The notes under the pieces: generated by a model
The model's input: the letters and a program-made list of their open reading frames with translations, nothing else
What the model was told of the DNA's origin: nothing
The model's database searches: none
Shown here: positions 16,220 through 24,341 of the stretch, piece after piece
How the letters are laid out: the number at the start of each line of letters is the position of its first letter
Position numbering within the stretch: the first letter of the stretch is position 1
Origin: Prevotella sp.
GTDB taxonomy: Bacteria > Bacteroidota > Bacteroidia > Bacteroidales > Bacteroidaceae
Length of the DNA: 64,000 nucleotides
Reading direction: 5' to 3'
NCBI GenBank assembly: GCA_017471245.1
Contig: JAFUVB010000034.1
Span: 32,769-96,768 of the forward strand
Program-made: the position numbers and the translations under genes

Positions 16220-17248
16220 CTAAACCGTTCTGTTTACAGCCATCTTCGATGCATAGTCGATGGCAAGCAGCAGTCCTTCGGCACTTGCTATGCCCTGACC
16301 AGCCACGTCGAAGGCAGTACCATGATCCACACTCACGCGGATAATGGGCAATCCGAGTGTGATATTCACACCCTTTGAAGCTTCCATGCGTCCTGTTTCT
16401 TTGTTCCATTGGAAGCCAACAACCTTGAATGGAATGTGTCCTTGATCGTGATACATAGCCACAACACCATCAAATTTCCCACATCTTGCCTTGGCGAAGA
16501 GTGAATCTGGAGAAACCGGACCCTCCACATTGAAGCCTCTCGACTTGAGTTCCTCAACGGCAGGAGTGATTTCTTTCTCTTCCTCCCATCCGAACAGTCC
16601 GCCGTCACTGGCATGAGGGTTCAGTCCTGCAATACCAATATGCGGCTGTGGGATGCCAAACTGATGGCAGGCATCGTTGATAAGTTCAGTCACTTCGATG
16701 ATTCTTGCCTTCTTAACACGGTCGCATGCCTCACGCAGAGACACGTGTGTGGAAACATGAATCACTCGAAGAAACTCATCAGCCAATAGCATTGCGTATT
16801 TCTTGGTGTTGGTATAGTGCGCATAAATCTCTGTATGCCCGTCGAAGTTATGCCCTGCTTTGTGTAGCGCTTCTTTGTTTAGCGGTGCCGTAACCGTTCC
16901 ATCCACTTCGCCAGACATGGCAAGTTCTATCGCTTTCACCACACTGATGAATGCTGCATGACCACATTGCGGTTGAACAACGCCCTGATGGAAGGTTTCC
17001 ATGTCAACGCACTTCATGTCATAAACATCAATGGTTCCTGGCTCAAATACGGCTTTCTCCACCTTGTCCACTGCATTAACAGTCAGATCGGCACACATCT
17101 GAGAAACCGCCATCTTCATGATTTCTGCGTCGCCGACAACAATCGGATGACACTTCTGGTAAGTTTCAGGCTTGCTCAAAGCCTTAACGATGATCTCTGG
17201 GCCGATACCGGCAGGATCGCCCATGGTTATTGCTAATTTCGGTATCAT
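16220..17248 (-). CDS. PdxA-family dehydrogenase (PdxA2-like)
   Basis: 342 residues. Members oxidise and decarboxylate 4-phosphorylated hydroxy acids: PdxA acts on 4-phosphohydroxythreonine in vitamin B6 synthesis, PdxA2 on 4-phospho-threonate or erythronate. Conserved motifs: MGDPAGIGPEI at the start, NFDGHTEIYAHYT and HDQGHIPFK with metal-binding His, GLNPHASDGG, and SVDHGTAFDVAGQG. Its place between an alcohol dehydrogenase and a DUF1537 kinase (5-6 nt spacing) argues for the catabolic PdxA2 role. A pyridoxine role is not excluded without knowing whether another pdxA exists in the genome. Confidence 0.9.
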   Translation of the reverse strand: MIPKLAITMGDPAGIGPEIIVKALSKPETYQKCHPIVVGDAEIMKMAVSQMCADLTVNAVDKVEKAVFEPGTIDVYDMKCVDMETFHQGVVQPQCGHAAFISVVKAIELAMSGEVDGTVTAPLNKEALHKAGHNFDGHTEIYAHYTNTKKYAMLLADEFLRVIHVSTHVSLREACDRVKKARIIEVTELINDACHQFGIPQPHIGIAGLNPHASDGGLFGWEEEKEITPAVEELKSRGFNVEGPVSPDSLFAKARCGKFDGVVAMYHDQGHIPFKVVGFQWNKETGRMEASKGVNITLGLPIIRVSVDHGTAFDVAGQGIASAEGLLLAIDYASKMAVNRTV

Positions 17249-17254
17249 GTTCTT

Positions 17255-18400
17255 TCAATACAAGCTGTTATAAATGTCATGTGCATCTGATTCAGTAACT
17301 GTACGCGGATTGTTTTTCAGCAGGCGCTGAACATTCATGGCTGCCTTTGCCATGCCATCAACGGCCGACTGTGGAATGCCAATTTCTGAGAGTTTGGTTG
17401 GTATTCCACAATCCATACTTAGTCTTGTGATGAATTCAACTCCACGTTGCGCGGTTTCTTCCGCATCTTTTCCTTGTTCAACGCCGCAGGCAATGGCAAC
17501 ATCTGCGTATCTTTCTATGCATGCAACGCTGTTGAACTTCATCACAGAAGGCAGCAATATTGCATTGCTCAGCCCGTGTGATATGTGGAATTCTCCGCCA
17601 AGCGGGTAGGAGAGTGCATGAACGGCTGCCGTGTTTACGGGACCGAGGCACATGCCGCCATACATGCTGCCTAACGACAAAGCCTCTCTTGCCTCCACAT
17701 CCCTGCCGTTTTTCACTGCACGCAAGAGGTTAGAAGCAATCAGGCGTATGCCTTGCAGGGCGTATACATCAACCAGCGGATGCGCAAACTTATTGGTATA
17801 TGCCTCAATGCAATGGGTTAGGGCATCCATACCTGTCTCAGCAGTAATCTTTGGCGGCACTGTCCATGTCAGTTGCGGATCGATATAGGCAGCATCGGCC
17901 ATCAAGTGAGGACTGACGACACCCTTTTTCAATGCATCCCGCTCATCCAGGAGAATCGCATTTGGTGACACTTCGCTTCCCGTTCCCGATGTTGTCGGCA
18001 TGCATGCAAACCATACCCCTCGGCGATTAACAAAGCCTATGCCGAACAAATCCTCTATCTGTTGGTCGCTGTAGATAAGTGTTGCCACGAGTTTGCTCAA
18101 ATCGAGTACGCTGCCTCCGCCAACACCAATCACGCTATCTGCTTTAAAAGCACGAGCTTCTTCGAGTATGCGCTTGAAATCTGTAACAGTCGGCTCGGCA
18201 GTAATGTCATCAAAATATGCAATTTCCACGCCGCCGTTGTGCAAAACGCCTTCCATCTGCGCCAGCATTGGGCGAATGACGGGTGCTGTCAGCACAAATA
18301 GCCGTTGTTTGCCCATGGCAAGATAGTCTTTACAGAACTGTTCCATACAACCAGTTCCAAACTGAATCTTACCTGGTTGCAATAATGTGATTGCTTTCAT
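17255..18400 (-). CDS. Iron-containing alcohol dehydrogenase
   Basis: 381 residues, family III (Fe-ADH) NAD(P)-dependent dehydrogenase. The nucleotide-binding GVGGGSVLDLSKL motif is at about residue 96. Metal ligands are in DALTHCIEAY and in AAVHALSYPLGGEFHISHG, which carries the two further His. The family includes lactaldehyde, butanol and 4-hydroxybutyrate dehydrogenases, so the substrate is unresolved. In this operon an aldehyde released by the DapA-family aldolase is a reasonable candidate, but that is inference. The stop is 6 nt before the pdxA-like start, and its own start is 1 nt after the symporter stop. Confidence 0.92.
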   Translation of the reverse strand: MKAITLLQPGKIQFGTGCMEQFCKDYLAMGKQRLFVLTAPVIRPMLAQMEGVLHNGGVEIAYFDDITAEPTVTDFKRILEEARAFKADSVIGVGGGSVLDLSKLVATLIYSDQQIEDLFGIGFVNRRGVWFACMPTTSGTGSEVSPNAILLDERDALKKGVVSPHLMADAAYIDPQLTWTVPPKITAETGMDALTHCIEAYTNKFAHPLVDVYALQGIRLIASNLLRAVKNGRDVEAREALSLGSMYGGMCLGPVNTAAVHALSYPLGGEFHISHGLSNAILLPSVMKFNSVACIERYADVAIACGVEQGKDAEETAQRGVEFITRLSMDCGIPTKLSEIGIPQSAVDGMAKAAMNVQRLLKNNPRTVTESDAHDIYNSLY

Positions 18401-18401
18401 A

Positions 18402-19967
18402 TCAATTCTTCTCCTTTTTTCTTTCTTCCAAATAACCGTAAACAGTCAGTTCCTTGTCGGCAGGCGGCGTTTTGAAGAACAAACTTGCCACATAACCGAC
18501 GATCAACACTATGAGGTGACTGTAGACACCTAACATATACTTGTGGTGAGTGAAATTCCAACTACCCAGATCAAGTAACAATTGTTTCTCGCCTCCTGCA
18601 GTTTCAAACTTGCTGGAAGTAAGCACGGCATAGGCAGTGAACAACACCGCAGCAGCAATTCCGATATACAACCCCTGCCAATTGGCACGACGGGAGAACA
18701 GACCTAACAGGAATATACCGACAATACCAGCAGAAACGATGGCATACAGACCGAACAGTGTTCCAAGAACACCTTCTCCGCCCCATGAAACATAGATTAA
18801 TGCTATGAGAATACTCAATATGCCAATGACAAGGACAGAGATTCGGCCTACACGCAGTTTCTGTTTGTCGGTGACATTCTTCTTGAAACGCCCGTAGTAA
18901 TCCTCCACGATAATGGCTGAAATGCAGTTCACGTCGCTGTCAATGCTTGATATGGCACCGGCTGCAAGCGCTGCGATAATCAGTCCGGTGATACCTATCG
19001 GCAGTTCTGTTGCAATAAAGAACGGGAATACTTCATCGCTCTTGATGCCTTCGGGCAGTGCTCCACTATTAATATGGTAGTAGACAAAAAGACAAGTACC
19101 CACAAACATGAACAATGCCCATGCTGGAACGCTCATCAGAACACCCATATACGAGGCTTTCTTTGCGCTCTTGTCATCTTTGGCTGTGAGATAACGCTGC
19201 ACAATGCTCTGGTCTGTGCCGTATTTCTGCACTGCATAGAAGATGCCATTGAGAACCAACACGATGAAAGTCATCTGTGTGAGATCCCAATCATACGGTC
19301 CGAAGTCAATCTTGTTGTACTCTTTGGCAACACTGAAGATGGTTGAAGCACCGCCATCGGTGAGATAGAACAGCATGCCGACAGTCAGCACACCGCCCAA
19401 TATCAGCAAGAATCCCTGAACGACATCCATCCAGATAATGGCTTCCATACCTCCCAGATAGGTAAGTATGATAACGATGATGCCTATAAATATAATAATG
19501 TATACAATATCGATGCCCGTGAATGTTGCCATGGCGATACCCATCAGATAAAGAATCGTTCCCATCTTTGAGAAATGCTCCAAGACGAAAGCCAAAGAAC
19601 TGTATAAACGGGCAAAAGGACCGAAACGGCGCTCAAAATATTCGTATGTGCTCAGACGGATCACCTTTCGGAAAAGCGGAACAATGAACCAAATCATACC
19701 AACAAGTACGATGGGTACCATTAGCCCCTGCACAAGAAGAATCCAGTTGCCGGCATACGACGCACCGGGATAGGCAAGAAATGTTACGCTGCTGATAATG
19801 GTGGCAAACATCGACATGCCTACCGCCCATGCAGGGACATTACCGTTGGCGGCATAATATGCCTCTGTAGAGTTTTGCTTTCGGGAAAAATAGACACCAA
19901 CGCCAACTGCCAGCAACAGCGACAAGATGACTATGGTCATGTCAATCCAATGAATTGAAGTTTCCAT
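18402..19967 (-). CDS. Sodium:solute symporter (SSS family)
   Basis: 521 residues, inner-membrane sodium-coupled uptake permease with about 13-14 predicted helices. Family features include the N-terminal VGVYFSRKQNSTEAYYAANG segment, AYPGASYAGNWILL, and AAGAISSIDSDVNCISAI in the sodium-binding helix region. The solute is not determined by sequence; relatives carry sialic acid, sugars, proline or carboxylates. Gene position indicates it imports the substrate of this operon. It starts 35 nt after the DapA-family gene. Confidence 0.92.
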   Translation of the reverse strand: METSIHWIDMTIVILSLLLAVGVGVYFSRKQNSTEAYYAANGNVPAWAVGMSMFATIISSVTFLAYPGASYAGNWILLVQGLMVPIVLVGMIWFIVPLFRKVIRLSTYEYFERRFGPFARLYSSLAFVLEHFSKMGTILYLMGIAMATFTGIDIVYIIIFIGIIVIILTYLGGMEAIIWMDVVQGFLLILGGVLTVGMLFYLTDGGASTIFSVAKEYNKIDFGPYDWDLTQMTFIVLVLNGIFYAVQKYGTDQSIVQRYLTAKDDKSAKKASYMGVLMSVPAWALFMFVGTCLFVYYHINSGALPEGIKSDEVFPFFIATELPIGITGLIIAALAAGAISSIDSDVNCISAIIVEDYYGRFKKNVTDKQKLRVGRISVLVIGILSILIALIYVSWGGEGVLGTLFGLYAIVSAGIVGIFLLGLFSRRANWQGLYIGIAAAVLFTAYAVLTSSKFETAGGEKQLLLDLGSWNFTHHKYMLGVYSHLIVLIVGYVASLFFKTPPADKELTVYGYLEERKKEKN

Positions 19968-20002
19968 GCTTATTTGTTTTTAGAAATAAACGTTTTTTGA
20001 GT

Positions 20003-20914
20003 TTATTGATATGACTTCAATACTGACTCAGCCTCTTTGCGTATGCGCTCTGCCGTCTCGCTATTCAACTCCGTGAGCGGCGGAAGCATGTACTCTTCAC
20101 ACAGACCTGCCATTTTCATAATCACTTTCAGACCGGCAAGCGACTCGCCCAAAGTCAGCCCGGCTGTATTTATCTTGCCAATCTGAATACTCTCTTGTTG
20201 CAGGCGTTCTGCTTCAGCATCGTTGCCGGCCTTGCCTGCTTCATAGATATCCTGATATATTTTCGGAAGATAATTGCCTACACTCGGCACAATACCATCG
20301 GCACCGTTTTTCATGGCTACGGCCGAATTGGCGGCGCAACCGCAGAAATAACTGAAATCCTCGCGGTCAGCAAACAGTTTCAATGCTTCTTCCAAACGTG
20401 GGATGTTGTTCTCAGAGTCTTTCAGACCAACTATGTTTGGGTGGTGGCTCAGTCTTTCTATCACATCCAATGGGATGCTCATGTGGGTTGTGATGGTAAT
20501 GTTATACAGCATCAAGGGTACTGTCAGGAATTCTGCCAGGTTGAGGTAATACGACTCCATCTGCTCAGGAGTCAGTGTATAATAACTGGGCAGGGTAGCT
20601 GCAATCACATCGGCACCAGCTTCAATAAATCTCTCGGCAGCTGCATATTGCTCGCTGATACAAGTGCCGCCAAGACCTGCATATATCGTAACTCTTCCCA
20701 TGCTTGCACGCTTGGCTGCAGATATCATCTCTACTCCTTGAGAGCAACTCACCGAATTACCTTCGCCTGTAGTACCCATAATGAGCGGACTGACACCATA
20801 TTGTGCAAAGTTATTTACAATTCTCTCAACAGCCGCAACATCAATATCACCATCCTTTGTAACAGGAGTCACCATGGGAACCACAACGCCATGGTATTTC
20901 TTTTCAATTTTCAT
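20003..20914 (-). CDS. DapA-family Schiff-base aldolase/lyase
   Basis: 303 residues, TIM-barrel enzyme of the dihydrodipicolinate synthase / N-acetylneuraminate lyase family. GTTGE at residues 47-51 binds the keto-acid carboxylate, Tyr137 lies in MLYNIT, and Lys165 in IVGLKDSENN is the Schiff-base lysine. After YN the usual short proline-containing loop is replaced by ITITTHMSIP, which may alter specificity. As first gene of a catabolic operon next to a symporter it is more likely a 2-keto-acid aldolase than the lysine-biosynthesis enzyme. I could not find a convincing consensus promoter in the 81-nt gap upstream. Confidence 0.88.
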   Translation of the reverse strand: MKIEKKYHGVVVPMVTPVTKDGDIDVAAVERIVNNFAQYGVSPLIMGTTGEGNSVSCSQGVEMISAAKRASMGRVTIYAGLGGTCISEQYAAAERFIEAGADVIAATLPSYYTLTPEQMESYYLNLAEFLTVPLMLYNITITTHMSIPLDVIERLSHHPNIVGLKDSENNIPRLEEALKLFADREDFSYFCGCAANSAVAMKNGADGIVPSVGNYLPKIYQDIYEAGKAGNDAEAERLQQESIQIGKINTAGLTLGESLAGLKVIMKMAGLCEEYMLPPLTELNSETAERIRKEAESVLKSYQ

Positions 20915-20995
20915 TCTATGATTTGTTTTAATAATTATATTTTAAGTATAACGCATTTGTTGTTGATTTGTAACGTGTTTATTGGTTAAATCGCA

Positions 20996-22270
20996 TCATT
21001 CAGTATAGAATTTGATGAGCTTGCGCAATGCTTGTTGGCAGACAGGACAGAAAACGGGATACTCATTGGTTCGCATACGGCAGTCTTGCATGCCCCTGTA
21101 GACACCATTCAGACTGTAGCCAGCTCCTTCGTATACTCCCACCGTGTTAGAATATTGGCTTGTGGCAGGGGTAGGAACGGGGACATTCTTGCCGATCAGG
21201 TTTCCCCATTTCCCTGCAAAGTCTTTCATTGTGGTAAGGTTCGGTTCCCATGGTTCAACGTCGTGAGGGTACATGGGTATTGCTTCATTCTCGTAAGCAT
21301 ATTCATCTCCCAATCCGCAGAAGCTGTGACCGAACTCGTGAACCACCACCGGTCGATATTTCGGGTGATGTGTCATCGACAGGTTATATGAATTCAGAAT
21401 GCCGCCGCCGCCATATTTGTCGGTGTTTACTAATACAATGATGTGTTCGTATGGCGTTCCAGCCAGCCAATCATGTAATTCTTTGAGGTTCAGGGTGGTT
21501 AGATACCTGTCGCTATAGAAAGTGTCGAAGTGAGAATGTAGTGCTGTGTTTTTCCAAATTCCCTTAGACGGTTCGCTGGTTCCACTTTCCTTGGATGGCG
21601 ACATAACGGCAATCAGGTTGAATCTGTCGCGCATCTGTTTGAACGGTTCGTGTTCGAACAGCGCATCAACGGCAATCTTCGCATCTTCTATGAATGTGGG
21701 CATCTCTTCTTGCGTGTAACCTTCTGCGAGATAGGCGATATGTATGCAGTTTAGCGTATCTTTTGCCTGTTGGAGGGTGATGTATGGAGTGACATTGCGT
21801 TCACCAATATGCCGTATGAGAATATCTTTCGGATCAACGAGATGCGTGAGAGAAGTCATAATCTGCCTTCGGTTGTTATACAACTCAACAGTTATATCTA
21901 CACTATCTTTGGGCATTGGAACCAAAAACACATTCTCAAACGATTTCTTTGCTGTTTTTGCTTCGTCGTAGGAAAGCCATTCCTGAAAAAGAGTGGAGAA
22001 TGAGTTTCTGTAAATCACACTCTGTGAGCGATGGTCTCTTACGATTACCTGTCCGTTGCCTTCCACGGGTACTTCAGACAAGTGCTTTTTCTTGCCGTAC
22101 CATTGAGGTATCACATTCAGTTTGTCTACATATACATCCTGACGGTTGGCATTTCCTGAAAAGGTATAGTCGATCCGCAAGGTGTTATTGGTGAAATACT
22201 CTTCAAATTGCTGAGCATTCGCTGCCATCGTCAGCATGAATGCTACGATGAGCAATGCTGTTTTCTTCAT
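20996..22270 (-). CDS. Secreted M64-family metallopeptidase (IgA-peptidase-like)
   Basis: 424 residues. Signal peptide MKKTALLIVAFMLTMAANAQ. An N-terminal beta domain (about 25-150) precedes the peptidase domain. The zinc site is H311-E312-F-G-H315 with Asp322 as the probable third ligand (HEFGHSFCGLGDE). Architecture and motif match family M64, whose named member cleaves IgA; most gut relatives have unknown substrates. A Cys pair near the end (FCPVCQQALRK) may bind metal or form a disulfide. No type IX sorting domain is seen. The first 68 nt of the gene overlap the folK-like gene in another frame; the clear signal peptide shows the start is right. Confidence 0.9.
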   Translation of the reverse strand: MKKTALLIVAFMLTMAANAQQFEEYFTNNTLRIDYTFSGNANRQDVYVDKLNVIPQWYGKKKHLSEVPVEGNGQVIVRDHRSQSVIYRNSFSTLFQEWLSYDEAKTAKKSFENVFLVPMPKDSVDITVELYNNRRQIMTSLTHLVDPKDILIRHIGERNVTPYITLQQAKDTLNCIHIAYLAEGYTQEEMPTFIEDAKIAVDALFEHEPFKQMRDRFNLIAVMSPSKESGTSEPSKGIWKNTALHSHFDTFYSDRYLTTLNLKELHDWLAGTPYEHIIVLVNTDKYGGGGILNSYNLSMTHHPKYRPVVVHEFGHSFCGLGDEYAYENEAIPMYPHDVEPWEPNLTTMKDFAGKWGNLIGKNVPVPTPATSQYSNTVGVYEGAGYSLNGVYRGMQDCRMRTNEYPVFCPVCQQALRKLIKFYTE

Positions 22271-22643
22271 TATTCAGTTCCTTGTATAGTTTAACAATAT
22301 ATTCTCTTTGCCAGTCTTTCTCATGATAGCGATCACCTGCATACTCCAAAATGTCCAAATCCATCTCGATGAGTCCTTCTTGTCGCTTCTCTGCCGTGTT
22401 TCCACATTGCCTTTCTATATCTTTCAACCAGTCATTTACCTCTTCGAAGGAGTCAGTTGTCGTTCCTGATGCAAGACAATTCAAGAAGTCTTTGGCATGG
22501 ATTCCGATAGCTTCAGTGTTCATCGACTTCGTAAATCGGATATCTTTGATGTGTCCGTCAAGCAGCATTCTTGCTTTTTTCATGTTCTTGCTGCGATGGG
22601 CGTTGGTGCCGATAGCTATCAGAATAGTTTTTTCATTCATCAT
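22203..22643 (-). CDS. HPPK-like protein (6-hydroxymethyl-7,8-dihydropterin pyrophosphokinase family)
   Basis: 146 residues, resembling the short FolK type of Bacteroidetes. IAIGTNAHRSKNMKKAR is the N-terminal strand and helix. TEAIGIHAKDFLNCLASG follows, then WLKDIERQCG and LIEMDLDILEYAG, where the two Asp would bind magnesium. The classic proline-arginine before the Asp pair is replaced by leucine-isoleucine (EGLIEMDLD), so activity in folate synthesis is probable but not certain. The last 22 residues are encoded within the start of the M64 gene, in another frame. It begins 23 nt after rlmD on the same strand, which suggests an rlmD-folK-M64 unit. Confidence 0.75.
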   Translation of the reverse strand: MMNEKTILIAIGTNAHRSKNMKKARMLLDGHIKDIRFTKSMNTEAIGIHAKDFLNCLASGTTTDSFEEVNDWLKDIERQCGNTAEKRQEGLIEMDLDILEYAGDRYHEKDWQREYIVKLYKELNNEENSIAHRSIHADDGSECSAI

Positions 22644-22666
22644 TTTCAGGTAGCAAACAATGGTGA

Positions 22667-24133
22667 TTATTCCGCCTCCGAGAGTCTTTTCTCTAATAGC
22701 ACCACATTTTCGACATGCGGCGTATGGGGAAACATATCAACAGGTTGAACAGCAAGCACTTGATACTGAGAATCCAACATCTGTAAATCGCGGGCTTGGG
22801 TGGCAGGATTGCAGCTTACATAGACCACGCGACGGGGAGCCGCTCTGAGTATTGTGCTGATCACATCGGGGTGCATTCCAGCTCTGGGAGGATCGGTGAT
22901 GATCACATCTGGTCTGCCATGCATGGAAATGAATTCGTCATTCAGCACATCTTTCATATCACCGGCAAAGAACAGTGTGTTATCTATCTTGTTGATTTGT
23001 GAATTAACCTTTGCATCTTCGATGGCATCCTCCACATATTCAATACCAATCACTCTTTCGGCTTTCCCTGCAACGAAGTTCGCTATTGTACCCGTGCCAG
23101 TATACAAATCATATACCAATGGCTTGCTTTCGTCAGAATCGGAATCAGAAAAGGCAAACTCACGCACAACGGAATATAGATGATACGCCTGTTCCGTGTT
23201 TGTTTGATAGAAGCTCTTCGGCCCCACCTTGAACATCAGTCCCTCCATTCTCTCAAAAATATGATCTTTTCCTTTATATACCCATATCTCTTGATCTCCG
23301 ATAGTGTCGTTGCATTTCTGATTATCCACGTATAATAGTGAGCTGACTTGCTGGAATTTATCTGAAATATATGAGAGTAATGCTTCAACTTTGTTTTTTT
23401 CTCCTTCTTCTATCATTCCATTCTCATCTCTGTTGTAGTGGAATACCACAATAACCATCCACTCGCCAGTATTTGAATTACGGATAATCACATCACGAAG
23501 CAGCCCAGTCTGTGCTCGAAGGTCGAAGAAACTGATGCCATTGGCAACACAAAAGCTGAAGATTTCATTGCGTATTTCGTTTTGCAAATGATTCATCAGA
23601 TGACATTTCGTAATGGGGAGTATCTTGTCGAATGCACCGGTGATGTGAAAACCGAGGGCATCACGCTGGAATTCTTTGCCACTCTGGATTTCTTCTTTTG
23701 TGAGATACCGGCGATTGGATGCACCAAAATCCAATTTGTTGCGGTATTCCCACTGGTGAACAGAGCCGAGAATAGGACGGAATTGTGGCAAATCAACCTT
23801 GCCGATACGGGTGAGCTGGTCGTAGACCTGTTGCTGTTTCATCTTCAACTGCTCTTCGTAAGGCAGGTTCTGCCACTTGCATCCGCCGCAAATGCCAAAA
23901 TGCTCACAGCGTGGAGTCGCGCGTACTTTACTATATTCATTGATTCTGACCACCTCTCCCTCTGCAAAACTGTGCTTCTTGCGCCGTAACTGCACATCAA
24001 CCACATCGCCGGGGACGCAGTAAGGTACAAAAACGACAAGGTCGTTCCAGTGGAAAAGCGATTTCCCCTCGGCGGCACAAGCTTCTATCACAACATTTTC
24101 CAATAATGGTAAAGGTTTCTTTTTTCTGCTCAT
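22667..24133 (-). CDS. rlmD: 23S rRNA (uracil-C5)-methyltransferase, RlmD/RumA family
   Basis: 488 residues. SAM-dependent methyltransferase that methylates a 23S rRNA uridine (U1939 in E. coli RlmD; the exact site here is inferred). An N-terminal TRAM domain (about 1-65) is followed by the iron-sulfur cysteines CEHFGICGGCKW. The SAM-binding motif is VYDLYTGTGTIANF, then VIITDPPRAGMHPDV, and the catalytic Cys lies in VVYVSCNPATQARDL. All expected motifs are intact. A TAACTTTG -7 element on the minus strand (24163-24156) lies just upstream, but without a good -33 box. Confidence 0.92.
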   Translation of the reverse strand: MSRKKKPLPLLENVVIEACAAEGKSLFHWNDLVVFVPYCVPGDVVDVQLRRKKHSFAEGEVVRINEYSKVRATPRCEHFGICGGCKWQNLPYEEQLKMKQQQVYDQLTRIGKVDLPQFRPILGSVHQWEYRNKLDFGASNRRYLTKEEIQSGKEFQRDALGFHITGAFDKILPITKCHLMNHLQNEIRNEIFSFCVANGISFFDLRAQTGLLRDVIIRNSNTGEWMVIVVFHYNRDENGMIEEGEKNKVEALLSYISDKFQQVSSLLYVDNQKCNDTIGDQEIWVYKGKDHIFERMEGLMFKVGPKSFYQTNTEQAYHLYSVVREFAFSDSDSDESKPLVYDLYTGTGTIANFVAGKAERVIGIEYVEDAIEDAKVNSQINKIDNTLFFAGDMKDVLNDEFISMHGRPDVIITDPPRAGMHPDVISTILRAAPRRVVYVSCNPATQARDLQMLDSQYQVLAVQPVDMFPHTPHVENVVLLEKRLSEAE

Positions 24134-24264
24134 TCTTCAAAATCTAATTAGAGTGCAAAGTTACGAATAATATTCGTTATTCTACAGATTAAGCGGTTAA
24201 AAAATAAAAATCACCTGCTATTTGCAAAAATGCTATCTCTACATTGCAAATTAATGTTTAATAA

Positions 24265-24296
24265 TTTGGATAGTTCAAGTTTTTTCTATATATTTG
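24265..24296 (+). promoter_or_regulatory. Promoter of ppdK
   Basis: TTTG (24265-24268), a 20-bp spacer and TATATTTG (24289-24296). A second -7-like box TATTTTTG at 24319-24326 has TTTG 22 bp upstream (24293-24296), so tandem promoters are possible. The leader to ATG 24342 would be about 16-40 nt. Confidence 0.72.
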
Positions 24297-24341
24297 CAAA
24301 TCATTTGAAACTAACTTATATTTTTGTAAATCAAATACACA

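Noticed and set aside
16215-16409. In-frame N-terminal extension of the DUF1537 kinase
   Set aside because: It overlaps the pdxA-like gene in another frame, and the family's conserved start (MIVVIADDLTG) is at 16214.
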